This document shows positions 35,177 to 45,200 of a DNA stretch of 64,000 nt, piece after piece. Each line of letters begins with the position of its first letter. The stretch's first letter is position 1. The stretch comes from CAIOYC01 sp965277345 (GTDB lineage: Bacteria; Pseudomonadota; Alphaproteobacteria; Caulobacterales; Caulobacteraceae): assembly GCA_965277345.1 (NCBI GenBank), contig CBDICI010000004.1, positions 1,240,001 through 1,304,000 on the forward strand, read 5' to 3'. The notes under the pieces were generated by a model, which ran no database searches, was not told the DNA's origin, and saw only the letters and a program-made list of their open reading frames with translations. The position numbers were made by a program, and so were the translations under genes.

Positions 35177-36052
35177 TTAATCTCCGGCCAAAGACCGCCA
35201 GGCAGGCGTCCGCTTGAGCGCGTCGATGTAAGTCTCAAGCGATGCACGCCAAGGCGGCATCTGGTCCATTCCAATCAGACCGAGCCGCCAGTTGACAGCC
35301 GTTTCGTTCATCGCCACGGGGGCGAGGCGGTTGAACGGGGCGGTAGACCGCTCCACTTGACAGGGCAGTTCAGCGGCGCGAACGATCTCGGTGACGTAGT
35401 CATAGCGGCTGGCGCACTCCGCGCTGACGCAATTGAATGTACCGCCGACTCCGGCCTGCAAAAGCGCAAGCGTCTGGCGCGCCACATCGCCAACGTAAGT
35501 AGGATTGCCGCGCTGGGCGCCGTCGCTGACCATCCTCCCGACCTTGCGCGCCTCTACGAGACGTTTCCAGACGAAGTTTTTGGGCTGGGAGACGCCGCCG
35601 CCGAAAAGCCAGCCCGTGCGCAGGATTAGGTGGCGGCACCCCGACGCTCTGACCGCCTCCTCTCCCGCTACCTTAGACCGGTGGTGGACTGTCAGAGGCC
35701 GCAGCAAATCCTCTTCTGTGTGGGCAGAGGCCTCCTGGGAGCCGTAGCACCCTGTGCTCGAATAGTGCACCAGGACGGCATCCACCCGACGGGCGCTCTG
35801 GGCGACAAGGCTCGGCAGCATGGCGTTCACCGTGAAGGCTGACGCGGGATCGCTTTCGGCCGCATCGACATTTGTGTGCGCCGCACAATTGACAATTATG
35901 TCCGGTCGAACGTCTGAGATGATCGTGGCTAGGCGCTGCGGCTCCCGGACGTCCAGCCTGGCACGCCCGACACAGACGGGCGCCTCGGCCCGCGTCGCCT
36001 CCAAAACGGCCGAGCCGAGCAATCCGCTCGCTCCAAGCAACATGATCTTCAC
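35177..36052 (-). CDS. RmlD-like nucleotide-sugar reductase
   Basis: A 291-residue short-chain dehydrogenase with I-M-L-L-G-A-S-G-L-L-G-S, A-A-H-T-N-V-D-A-A-E, and R-T-G-W-L-F-G-G. Tyr and Lys of the catalytic set appear in the H-H-R-S-K segment, where Tyr is replaced by His, an unusual point. It probably reduces the 4-keto group of a CDP-sugar. The GTG at 36052 was preferred because it begins the family sequence; the open frame extends to 36076. Confidence 0.75.
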   Translation of the reverse strand: MKIMLLGASGLLGSAVLEATRAEAPVCVGRARLDVREPQRLATIISDVRPDIIVNCAAHTNVDAAESDPASAFTVNAMLPSLVAQSARRVDAVLVHYSSTGCYGSQEASAHTEEDLLRPLTVHHRSKVAGEEAVRASGCRHLILRTGWLFGGGVSQPKNFVWKRLVEARKVGRMVSDGAQRGNPTYVGDVARQTLALLQAGVGGTFNCVSAECASRYDYVTEIVRAAELPCQVERSTAPFNRLAPVAMNETAVNWRLGLIGMDQMPPWRASLETYIDALKRTPAWRSLAGD

Positions 36053-36066
36053 GTCAACGCACGCCG

Positions 36067-36510
36067 TCAGCTGCACCAGTCAAACGGGAAGGCGTCGAGT
36101 GCCCGGTTCTCGGCCTCGTGCGGGTCGTGTGAGATCGAAGCGAAGTTGAGGATGAGGTTTAGTCCTCGTCCTCGCCCCTGAAAGGCCATCCACCATCCAG
36201 GAGGCACCGTCAACCGGGCGTAATCCTCCCGTGTGTCGGGAGACAAGGTGAAAGTTAGCGCATCGGCAGCCTGCGCTTGGGGATCATGCTTGTCATAGAG
36301 CACGAACCGAACGATTCCGCAGACGACCACCAAGTTCATCACCATGCGCGTATGGCGCTTCCACCCTTTCACAGCGCCGACGTGGACGGTCGTGAAATAT
36401 GCTTCCCCAAAACCGGCGTAGCTCGGCTCGTCGACCTTGATGCCGTGAAAGACGTCGCCGAGCGGATGGGCGATCCGCTTTAACGGCGTCAATTGCGGCT
36501 CGCTGGCCAT
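36067..36510 (-). CDS. RmlC/WxcM-like cupin epimerase
   Basis: A 147-residue single-domain cupin related to dTDP-4-dehydrorhamnose 3,5-epimerase but shorter. It has G-D-V-F-H-G-I-K, F-T-T-V-H-V-G-A-V-K-G-W-K-R-H, and V-P-P-G-W-W-M-A-F. It follows rfbG with an overlapping TGATG, so it probably epimerises the 4-keto-6-deoxy product of RfbG while still bound to CDP. A start three bases earlier (GTG) is equally possible. Confidence 0.75.
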   Translation of the reverse strand: MASEPQLTPLKRIAHPLGDVFHGIKVDEPSYAGFGEAYFTTVHVGAVKGWKRHTRMVMNLVVVCGIVRFVLYDKHDPQAQAADALTFTLSPDTREDYARLTVPPGWWMAFQGRGRGLNLILNFASISHDPHEAENRALDAFPFDWCS

Positions 36511-37661
36511 CACGCTGCTTGCCGCGTCCAGACGCGCGACCGCTCGACCGCCTTCGCCTCGTACTCACGAACATGGCGGGTCGTTACCTCCGCTGCGGAG
36601 GCACCGTTCTTCAGCACGTCGCGGTACCAACCGCCCGTCATCTCCACGCATTCGGCGTAGGATAGGTTCGGCTCCCAGCGGAGGTCGAACAAAGCCTTGT
36701 CGCAGCTCAGCTTTAGGAGACCCGCCTCGTGAAAGGGCGCATCGCCTGTGATGCAGAAGCTCTGCGACGGGTCGTCGAAGCCCCAAATCCGCGCGAGATC
36801 GACCAGCAGGTCGACAACGCGGTTGTTCTGCTCCGCACGAGGGCCGAAATTGTAACTCTCACCGTGCAAGGCGGGTCCCTGAGCGAGCCGGGCGCCTAAG
36901 GTAAGATACCCGCTGAGCGGCTCCAGTACATGCTGCCAGGGGCGGGTCGCAGCGGGACTGCGTATCTCCACCACCCCACCGGACAGCCATGCGCGCACGC
37001 AGTCGGCGACGATCCGGTCCGCCGCCCAGTCGCCGCCGCCGATGACGTTGCCTGCCCGCGTGGTGGCCAGGCGCACTGGCCGAGACGCGTCCTTGAAGAA
37101 AGACCAGTGATAGGCGTGGAAGATGATTTCGGCAGCGCCCTTGGACGCGCTGTAGATGTCTCGGCCGCCAAGCCGGTCAGTCTCGCGGTACCCCCAAGGC
37201 CACTCGACGTTTTCGTAGCACTTGTCGCTGGTGATGATCACGGCCGAGCATGACCAGTCCACGTCGCGAAGGGTCTGTAGTACGCAGGCCGTCCCCACGA
37301 CGTTGGTCGAAATGGTGGTTAGGGGGTCGCGATAGGAGGTCGAGACGATCGCCTGCGCCGCCAGATGGAAGACGAAGTCCGGCCGAAAAGCCTGGAGGAC
37401 CTCGGCGAACCGCACGGCGTCGCGGACATCGCCAACCTGATGATCGATCCGTCCTTCAAACCCGGCCATACCGAAGAGGGAGGGCACCGTCGGGACGCCA
37501 TCGGAATACCCGCACACCTCTGCGCCAAGGTCGAGCAGCCAAGCAGTCAGCCAGGATCCCTTGAAGCCTGTATGTCCCGTCACCAGAACACGCCTTCCGC
37601 GGTAGGCGCCGTCAAACAGCGCGGCTCCGTTAGAAGATATTTCGATCGGAAGCGTCACCAT
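36510..37661 (-). CDS. rfbG: CDP-glucose 4,6-dehydratase
   Basis: A 383-residue extended short-chain dehydrogenase making CDP-4-keto-6-deoxyglucose. It shows V-T-G-H-T-G-F-K-G-S-W-L, the RfbG signature, then A-A-Q-A-I-V-S-T-S-Y, T-S-D-K-C-Y, Y-S-A-S-K, R-A-G-N-V-I-G-G-G-D-W-A, and P-W-Q-H-V-L-E-P. The start has a GGAGG box and overlaps the rfbF stop by seven bases, so the two are translationally coupled. Confidence 0.93.
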   Translation of the reverse strand: MVTLPIEISSNGAALFDGAYRGRRVLVTGHTGFKGSWLTAWLLDLGAEVCGYSDGVPTVPSLFGMAGFEGRIDHQVGDVRDAVRFAEVLQAFRPDFVFHLAAQAIVSTSYRDPLTTISTNVVGTACVLQTLRDVDWSCSAVIITSDKCYENVEWPWGYRETDRLGGRDIYSASKGAAEIIFHAYHWSFFKDASRPVRLATTRAGNVIGGGDWAADRIVADCVRAWLSGGVVEIRSPAATRPWQHVLEPLSGYLTLGARLAQGPALHGESYNFGPRAEQNNRVVDLLVDLARIWGFDDPSQSFCITGDAPFHEAGLLKLSCDKALFDLRWEPNLSYAECVEMTGGWYRDVLKNGASAAEVTTRHVREYEAKAVERSRVWTRQAA

Positions 37662-38431
37662 GTCCTCCAGGGCGGCGCACCGTTGTCCCATGTCTCCCGA
37701 AGGAGTGCGAGGTCGCGCACCGTGTCCACACATTGCCAGAAGCTATCGTGCTTGTAAGCGGCGAGTTGGCCGTCTTCGGCGAGCTTTTCTAATGGAAACC
37801 GCTCCAATATAGTCGAATCCTCTTGAATATAGTCGGCGATCTCAGGCTCAAAAACCATGAAGCCGCCATTAATCCAACCCTCTCCGACCTGAGGCTTCTC
37901 GTCAAAGCTCAGCACGACGTCGCCATCCATCGTCAGGCCGCCGAAGCGCGCTGGCGGCCGTACGGCACTTATGGTGGCCAGCTTCCCGTGCGCCTGGTGG
38001 AACGCGAGGAGCTGGCCGATGTCGATGTCCGATACTCCATCTCCGTACGTAACCATAAAACGGCGCCGGCCGAGATACTCTGCGGCGCGCCGAACCCGGC
38101 CGCCTGTAAGGGTCGCGTCGCCCGTATCCAGCAGGTGAACCTGCCAGGGCTCCTGAGGCTCGTGGTCGTGTGTTTCAACCTGCCCGGTCGTGAGGTCGAC
38201 GGTCAAGCTGTGCTGTCTCAGGCGATAGTTGACGAAAAAGTCCTTGATGTAGTCGCCCTTGTATCCGAGGCAAATGACGAACTCGTGGAACCCGTAACTC
38301 GAATAACTCTTCATAATATGCCAAAGAATAGGTCGGCCACCAATCTCGACCATAGGCTTTGGCTTTACTTCGGTCTCCTCCCGAAGTCGGGTGCCAAGTC
38401 CGCCGGCCAGCAAAACTACCGGAACAGTCAT
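37655..38431 (-). CDS. rfbF: Glucose-1-phosphate cytidylyltransferase
   Basis: A 258-residue enzyme making CDP-glucose. It has L-A-G-G-L-G-T-R-L-R-E-E-T, K-P-K-P-M, Y-G-D-G-V-S-D, and F-W-Q-C-V-D-T-V-R-D, matching known RfbF. It feeds the adjacent rfbG. There is no rfbH (3-dehydrase) in the window, so the sugar made is probably not a 3,6-dideoxyhexose. Confidence 0.93.
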   Translation of the reverse strand: MTVPVVLLAGGLGTRLREETEVKPKPMVEIGGRPILWHIMKSYSSYGFHEFVICLGYKGDYIKDFFVNYRLRQHSLTVDLTTGQVETHDHEPQEPWQVHLLDTGDATLTGGRVRRAAEYLGRRRFMVTYGDGVSDIDIGQLLAFHQAHGKLATISAVRPPARFGGLTMDGDVVLSFDEKPQVGEGWINGGFMVFEPEIADYIQEDSTILERFPLEKLAEDGQLAAYKHDSFWQCVDTVRDLALLRETWDNGAPPWRTW

Positions 38432-38510
38432 ACGGGCGAGCCTCCTCGCAAAAGAGCTTTCAATGTTTACTCGACGCCTTGATCGATAGCAATGGCGGCT
38501 AGCGGCCGTC

Positions 38511-39476
38511 TCAAGACGGACTCTTCCGACAGGTGTCGTTGCTGGCGCGCAATGCTGCTATCAGCCGTTCCAGACCCTCTTCGAGACTGAGACGTGGCTC
38601 CCATCCCAGGTCCGTTCGCGCTCGGGTGATGTCGAGTACATTGATGGGGAGGTCGAAGCTTCTGCCCTCCGCGTGGGATACCCGCAACGGCCGTCCCAGC
38701 TTGCTCTCGAGCAGGGCGACGATCTGGCGGATCGAGGCCCCCGCCCCACTGCCGATATTGTAGGTTGGCGTCTCCGACTGCGGAAGATCGAGGGTCGAAA
38801 GCCTGCAGAGCGCGTCCGCTACGTCTGAAACGTGAATGTAATCGCGCACGACCTCGCCCCCGCCCCAGATCACGAGGGGTTCGTTCCGCAAAGCGCGCGC
38901 CGTAAAGACGTTGACCAAGCCCTGCTCTCCTCGCCTGGAGCCGGGACCATACGGATTTGAGATCCGGGCCACGCGAGTGTCGATCAATCCGGACTGGTGG
39001 AAGGCGCTGAGGTAGGTTTCCACCGCGGCCTTAGAGGCGCCATAGATGGACATCGGACGCAGGGGTTCGGTCTCCACTGCGGGCATGGTGGCGGAACGGC
39101 CGTAGACGGTGCCTCCTGAGGACGCGAAGACGATTCTCCTGCCGCCGAGGTTCGCTGCCGCCTTCATCATCTTTAGACTTGCCCGAACGTGACGATCCAA
39201 GTCTCCTACAGGGTCCTCGTCCGCCGTCTTGAGGATGCTGGCCCAAGCATAATGGTGAATGACATCAATGTCGGAGAGCTGCTCCATCCAGTCCGCATCG
39301 CCCATGTCGAAGCAGCGGTAAGGCAACGGTCCCGGTCGGGAAGGCGAAGGAGAATGTCCGGCTACGACGACATCGCATCCATGTTTTGCCAGGACAGCCG
39401 CAACGTGGCTGCCGATGAAACCTCGTCCCCCAAGTATAAGGTGTCTAGGATTGGACTGCGACAATCGTTCAGTCAT
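38511..39476 (-). CDS. NAD-dependent sugar epimerase/reductase
   Basis: A 321-residue extended short-chain dehydrogenase with L-G-G-R-G-F-I-G-S, A-S-S-G-G-T-V-Y-G, Y-G-A-S-K, R-I-S-N-P-Y-G-P-G, and V-R-D-Y-I-H-V-S-D-V-A. It resembles UDP-glucose 4-epimerase and CDP-sugar 4-reductases. It is the first gene of the operon, 79 bp before rfbF, and probably acts on its nucleotide-sugar. Whether it epimerises or reduces cannot be told from sequence. Confidence 0.8.
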   Translation of the reverse strand: MTERLSQSNPRHLILGGRGFIGSHVAAVLAKHGCDVVVAGHSPSPSRPGPLPYRCFDMGDADWMEQLSDIDVIHHYAWASILKTADEDPVGDLDRHVRASLKMMKAAANLGGRRIVFASSGGTVYGRSATMPAVETEPLRPMSIYGASKAAVETYLSAFHQSGLIDTRVARISNPYGPGSRRGEQGLVNVFTARALRNEPLVIWGGGEVVRDYIHVSDVADALCRLSTLDLPQSETPTYNIGSGAGASIRQIVALLESKLGRPLRVSHAEGRSFDLPINVLDITRARTDLGWEPRLSLEEGLERLIAALRASNDTCRKSPS

Positions 39477-39644
39477 ACCGTCGGATGTCCAAACTATGCG
39501 AGCGTATGAGAGCCGCGCTTCACGCTGTGCGGGCTGTAGACCAATCCTTCAAGCCCCACAAGCGCGGCCAAGCGTCGGGCACGGCAATCGCTTGAAGCGG
39601 CGCTTGAGGATCATTTCTCCGGTCGCGAAGTAACTCGACGGCGG

Positions 39645-40764
39645 TTGTGGATCGGCGTGTAAAGAAGGGCTCTGACTCAGTTTTGATGAAGTTGAGGCGC
39701 CGGTTCCTTTTTTCAACGAGGGAATCAGCAAATGGCGCGCTCGATACGACCGACGGCGGTGCTTCCGGCGGGGTTGGCTCTACAACAGGTGGAAGTAGAC
39801 GCTGACGTGACGGTGATCACCGTTAGATCAGCGGGTCTGGAGACGCGCTGTCCAGGCTGCGGCGAGCCGACGCGACGGGTTCACAGCCGCTACCTGAGGA
39901 CGCTGCTCGATCTGCCCATGGGCGGCCGGGCGGTGCGGCTGCGCGTGGCGGCGCGCCGGTTCCGTTGCGGTGTGCCGCAATGCGCGCGACGGATCTTCGC
40001 CGAGCGTCTTGGTCCAGTAGCGCCCTGGGCTCGACGGACGGCGCGGCTGGACGCGCTAGCGCACCACCTCGCTTTGGCTCTGGGCGGGCGTCCCGCAGCG
40101 GGGTTCGCCGCCCGGCTGATGCTCCCGCTGAGCAACGATACTCTGTTGCGGCTGGTGCGCAGACGGGGAACGCCGATCTTCACGCCGCCTCGGGCTATCG
40201 GGATCGACGACTGGGCGTGGAAGCGCAACCATCGATACGGCACACTGATCTGCGACCTGGAGCATCGGCGCACCGTTGCCCTCTTGCCGGACCGCGAGCC
40301 GGCGACGGCGCAAGCTTGGCTAGCAGCCCAGCCGCAGATCGAGGTGGTGACCCGCGATCGCGGCGGCGGCTACGCCCTTGCGTCGGCACGCGGGTTGCCG
40401 GCTGCTATGCAGGTCGCCGACCGCTGGCATCTGATGGAGAACGCCAGCCAGGCGTTCCTCGCCGCGACACGCGGCTCTATGCGCCAGATCAGGGCGGGAC
40501 TGGAGACGACCGCCATCGACCCTGACCTGCTCACCGCGGCCGAGCGTCTGCAGTACGAGGGCTATCTGCGTCGGGAGGACATCAACGCCGCCGTGCTAGG
40601 CCTGCATGAGGCCGGTGTAGCGATAAAGGAGATCGTCCGGCGCACCGGCCACAGCCGCAAGACCGTGCGGGGGGTTATCCGCGGCGAGCGGTCCGAGGTG
40701 TTCCGCCCGCGCGAAAGCTCGCTGGATCTGTACCTACCTTGGCTGGATGCCCGATGGAAGGCGG
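39645..40764 (+). repeat. 1120-bp direct repeat, left copy
   Basis: Compared by eye, this stretch matches 47818-48937 throughout, with the same orientation. It contains a 22-base IS21-type terminus (TGTGGATCGGCGTG) followed by the first 1.1 kb of an ISL3 element. The 8.2 kb between the two copies carries the double GT4 gene and wzm/wzt. Confidence 0.85.
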
Positions 40765-41310
40765 GTTAGCACGCTGGTGCGGCGCTGTGGCGCGAACTGC
40801 GCAGCGAAGGCTTCCGGGGCTCGTTGCGGGTCGTCACAGAGTGGGCGACGCGCCGCCGGCGCGCCGACGAGGTCAATCTCGAACGCATAACACGCACGCC
40901 ATCGGCACGCACGGTGGCGCGCCTGACGACCACTTCGCGCGACCATCTCTCCCGCGCGGAGACAATGACCGTTGCGGCTATCGAAGCCGCGGCTCCCGCG
41001 CTCGTGGAGGCGCGGGAGATCGTCGAGGCCTTCCACGTCATAATCCGCAAGAAAGCCGTTGCGGCGTTAGGTCCATGGCTGGAACGCGCGGGGTCCAGCC
41101 TCCTCGCCTCGTTCGCGCGCGGACTTGCCCGCGACCACCTTGCTGTGCGGGCCGCCATCGCCACTGCTTGGTCGAACGCCTAGGCCGAAGGCCAGATCAA
41201 CAGGTTAAAGCTCGTCAAGCGACAGATGTACGGCCGCGGCAAGCTCGACCTCCTGCAGGCCCGACTCGTCGGGCTCGGCGCTTGAACTTCACCAAATATG
41301 CGTCAGAACC
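39668..41310 (+). mobile_element. ISL3-family insertion sequence, nested in an IS21 end
   Basis: A 1643-bp element bounded by imperfect inverted repeats: GGCTCTGACTCAGTTTTGAT at the left, and at the right the complement of ...AAATATGCGTCAGAACC. The flanks TAAAGAAG and GAAAGAGG are alike at six of eight positions and may be a decayed 8-bp target duplication. Both flanks look like the two sides of one IS21 terminus, so ISL3 had landed inside it. Confidence 0.8.
39732..41285 (+). pseudogene. ISL3 transposase with two nonsense codons
   Basis: An ISL3-type transposase with an N-terminal zinc finger (C-P-G-C-G-E-P-T-R-R-V-H) and the catalytic core (A-I-G-I-D-D-W-A-W-K, W-H-L-M-E-N-A). The frame is kept throughout but is stopped by TAG at 40767-40769 and again by TAG at 41181-41183, before the normal end N-R-L-K-L-V-K-R-Q-M-Y-G-R-G. 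The element therefore cannot make a full transposase. Confidence 0.88.
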
Positions 41311-41415
41311 GAAAGAGGGACCCCCTTGGCGCGGTGGTTTGCAGTCGAGCGGCGGCGTAGCGCGTAGCCATCAGCCAGCGCAGCGCGTAGTCGCCGCTCG
41401 CACCACACGGGTTGT

Positions 41416-41617
41416 TCAGGAGCGTTGCTTGAGCCGCCAGCTCTCGTTGCCGGTCTCGACGATGTCGCAGTGGTGGGTCAGCCGATCGAGCAAAGCCGTC
41501 GTCATTTTGGGATCACCGAACACGGTCGGCCACTCGCCGAACGCCAGGTTGGTGGTGATGATCACAGAGGTGCGCTCGTAGAGCTTGCTGACCAGATGGA
41601 ACAGCAACTGAGGCGGG
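41416..41617 (-). pseudogene. IS21 istB helper ATPase, C-terminal fragment
   Basis: A 63-residue tail of IstB: F-H-L-V-S-K-L-Y-E-R-T-S-V-I-I-T-T-N-L-A-F-G-E-W and D-R-L-T-H-H-C-D-I-V-E-T-G-N. The Walker A part is missing, since the sequence changes to other DNA at about 41617. It marks the body of the IS21 element whose end holds the ISL3. Confidence 0.85.
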
Positions 41618-41693
41618 TCAGGGCGGGCGGCAGCGACCAGTCCACGAACGGCGCTCCGTTCCTCAGCGCCCCTGGCTTCCTGGCCAGCGCAGG

Positions 41694-42139
41694 TATCCGA
41701 AGGCCATTCGGGTGGATCAGCGCTCGGAGTTTATCAGCCGGGACCTCGATCTGTGGGCCTACACCATGGGCGTCACGCTCGAGTTCTCCAGGCCCGGCAC
41801 ACCGACGGACAATGCGTTCATCGAGGCGTTCAACGGCCGCTTCCGGCAGAATGTCTGAATACCCACTGGTTCCTGACGCTTGCCGACGCGGCCGAAAAGT
41901 TGGAGGCTTGGCGCAGGTACTACAACGAGGATCGGCCGCATGGGGCAATCGACAACAAGCCACCGATCTCACTGATGAATCCCGACGGCGAACCAGCCCA
42001 CCGTCGCGACAAGGGCCGGGAAACTCTAACTTCCGGCGGTCCGAAGATGGTTGTTAGAGCAACCAACGCTGAGACTCTGGTCCGAACTGGATGAAAGATC
42101 AGGGGCAGGTCACCGTCCACTTTTTCGGGGGAAGATCAA
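41694..42139 (+). pseudogene. IS3 orfB 3' fragment and terminus
   Basis: Carries the end of an IS3 integrase core: A-I-R-V-D-Q-R-S-E-F-I-S-R-D-L, P-T-D-N-A-F-I-E-A-F-N-G-R-F, then, after a one-base shift near 41855, C-L-N-T-H-W-F-L-T-L and R-P-H-G-A-I. It ends GGGGGAAGATCAA, matching the terminus of the IS3 at 25037. The 5' part is missing. Confidence 0.8.
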
Positions 42140-42281
42140 ATCAGCGCAACCCCCTACGCCATGGACGAACGCTTTTATTTACCTCTTTGGCAGTCGTTGT
42201 AGTATGGGGCTCCCGAGCAGGCCGCGCTTCTGAAGGCTCCTACGAGCCCGCAGCCGCACAAACGTACAAAATAGAGTTTGC

Positions 42282-45200
42282 ATGAAGATACCGCTTTTCT
42301 TAAAAGCTGCGCCGTTTGGCGCTGCGGCAGGCGTTTCTGATCTGCCCGCTGATTTCGATGCGGGCTTTTACAGAAGCTTCAATGAGGACCTCCCGAAAGG
42401 ATGGAAAGAAGGGCAGCTTTGTCGTCATTATCTACAGTTTGGACGGGTGGAAGGGCGCCCAAGAAATGTTGCTGAATTTTTAAAGCCTCTGGAGGCAGAG
42501 TTCGGGGCCCTTCCGGATGACTTCGACGGCGCAACTTACCGGTTACTGAATGCCGATGTTGCGCAGAAGCTACACAATACATGGTCCGCTACAGAGCATT
42601 ACATTCGGTATGGAAGGCTTGAGGGGCGGCATTACGTAAATTTCGACGTTGAGCTATATCGGTCGCTCAACGGGCTTGACGATCTGCTTTCCGAGCGTGA
42701 CGTCTTGATCCACTACAAGTCAAACCGAGCTGGAGGGACCGTCGCGAAGTCCGGGGCAGATTTTATGACCCTCAGAAACCTTACCGGCGGGGGGGCTTGG
42801 GTTGAGCGCCTCAACTTGGCTGAATTTTCGATTATGAATTGGAGCTGGGTCCCGCGCGGACTCAACAAAGTTCAGGCGGCCGACTGGGTTCTTTCAGAAG
42901 GTATCTCGAAGCTGGCTCCGCTGGCGTTTGCGCTGCAATTTGATCCTATCTACTATCGAGAGGCGCACCCCGAACTTTCTGCACTGGACGACCAAGCCGT
43001 TTACCGCAGTTGGTTATTCAGCGGTTTGGAGAGGAACGAAGCTGGATCGGCTGCAGGAAGGCTAAAGCAACTTGGGTTGGACCTTACTCACTATCCAAAG
43101 GTCTTCGACTGGGGTGCCTATGCACGTCAGCAGGGACTGAAAAAGCCTCAGCCTTGGTCCACGCTTGAGCATTTTTTGCACAACACGAGCTTACGCGAAC
43201 TTCCCCCGGTCCGCGGCGCTGAGGGCCGAGCATCTTTCTTCACCGCCGCCGCGAAGTCATTCTCAACTCGCGTTGACGTATACGCCCTGAAACTTCTGCA
43301 GGGTTTGGCCTTAGCCGGCGAGGTTTCAAGCGAGGTATCCCAAGTTTGGGGTGACTGTCTGTTCAGGATGGAGAAATGGGGTCCTGCGTTAGAGCGCTAC
43401 GAGGCGGTTCTGACGAGCGGCCAAAGCAACGTCTGGACGCTCGTCAATGCCGCCCGCGCGCACCAAAACCTGGAGGCGCCTGCAAACGCCGCCAAGCTCC
43501 TGGCGGCCTACAAGGACAAGTTCGGTGGGGAAGGCTTGTTTCGCCAGACGGGAAAAGAGATAGTTGAGGCGATATTCAGGCAACGGGAAACTCAGGCCCT
43601 CAAGTTATACCAAGCAGATAAGCGCGAGGATGCTAACCGATTGCTAACGGATGCGGTGGAGGTATGCCAGCGCCTTTGGGAGGACATCGATCCGATCGGA
43701 TCAGCGATTGACGTTCTGACCAAAACAAAGGTGGTTGTTCTCGCAAACACCGACCTCCGACAATGTACGCACTATAGAGTGGAGCAGAAGGCCGCAATTT
43801 TCAGGCAGATGGGTCTACAGTTTGAGATTTTCAGCGCCGCGAACGATGAGGCGTTCATAAGCGCACTCCCGGGTGCTGCGGCCGCGATCTTCTATCGGCT
43901 CCCAGCTTTTCCCAAAAACGTCAGGGCCATCGAAGCCGCGAGGGAGATGGGGATACCAACCTACTACGAAATAGACGACCTTATCTTCGATAACGCTTAT
44001 CCCGATCCGATCGAAACCTACGGGGGCGCTGTTACAGCCGAAGAATACGCGGGGTTGAGGTTCGGGGTGCCATTGTTTCGCGAAGCGATGCGAAGATGTG
44101 ACTACGGCATAAGCTCCACGTCACATCTAGCGGCGCAAGTAGCTGAGGTGGTCCGTACTGGAGACGTGTTCGTCATCCGAAACGGTCTGGATGATCGCAA
44201 CAAAGTTGCAGCAGCCGCGATCAAACACAGGCTCAGGCGCGATGACGAGGTTGTGCTGTTTTACGGATCGGGCACCAAGGCGCACAACTCGGACTTTTTA
44301 GAGTTAGTGGCCCCAGCGATCCTGGAGCTTTTCTCTAGCAACTCGTTAGTGCGCCTGGTGATCGTCGGCTTCCTTGCGCTCGACGCGAGGTTCGACCCGT
44401 TTCGTGATCGGGTTACTCAGGTCGGGTTTGTGCCAAACATCCAAGCCTATTGGTCCATCCTTGCCGAAGCTGACATCAACCTCGCGGTTTTGCGCCCCGC
44501 TCCGACCACCGACGGCAAAAGCGAGATCAAGTGGCTGGAGGCTGCCGTGCTAATGGTCCCCTCCGTTGTCAGCAACACCGCCACATACCTCGATGTGGTC
44601 GAGGACGGCGTCGATGGCCTGATCGCTGGGTCTCCTGAGGAGTGGTCCATGCACCTGCAGGGGCTTGTAGCCAGCGCCGCCAAACGATCTGAGATTGCTA
44701 AGGCTGCTCAACGCAAGGCGATGCAGCTCTACAGCTTAAAGGCGAATGCCGTAAGAATGAGGGCAGCTCTGTCTCCTGCGTTTGAGACAAGGCGCCAAGC
44801 GGCAGAAGCGCGCGATGTTTCGCAGAGGACGCCGCGCGTTCTCATCGTCAACGTTTTCTTCCCGCCGCAAACGATTGGCGGCGCGACCCGAGTGGTCCGC
44901 GACAACGTCGATGATTTCTTAGAGTCTGCGTCCAGCAAATTCAACTTCGCTATTGCCGCGACCGATGTCGCCGCGCCTGAGCCTTACAGACTTCGGGTTG
45001 ATCGATACAACGGGGCGCCAGTTTTTCGGATCTCAACGCCGCAGGAGGTCAATATGGATTGGCGGCCCTTCAATCCCGTGGCAGGGAATGTGTTTGGCCG
45101 GGTATTGGAGATCTATAAGCCGGACCTGGTCCACTTTCACGCCACGCAAAGGCTCACCGCATCGGCTGTTCGCGAATGTCGCCGTCGCAAGATCCCGTTT

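Noticed and set aside
41640..42140. Plus-strand frame of 210 codons (41425-42057) as a real gene
   Set aside because: It is an out-of-frame reading of the istB and IS3 orfB fragments.
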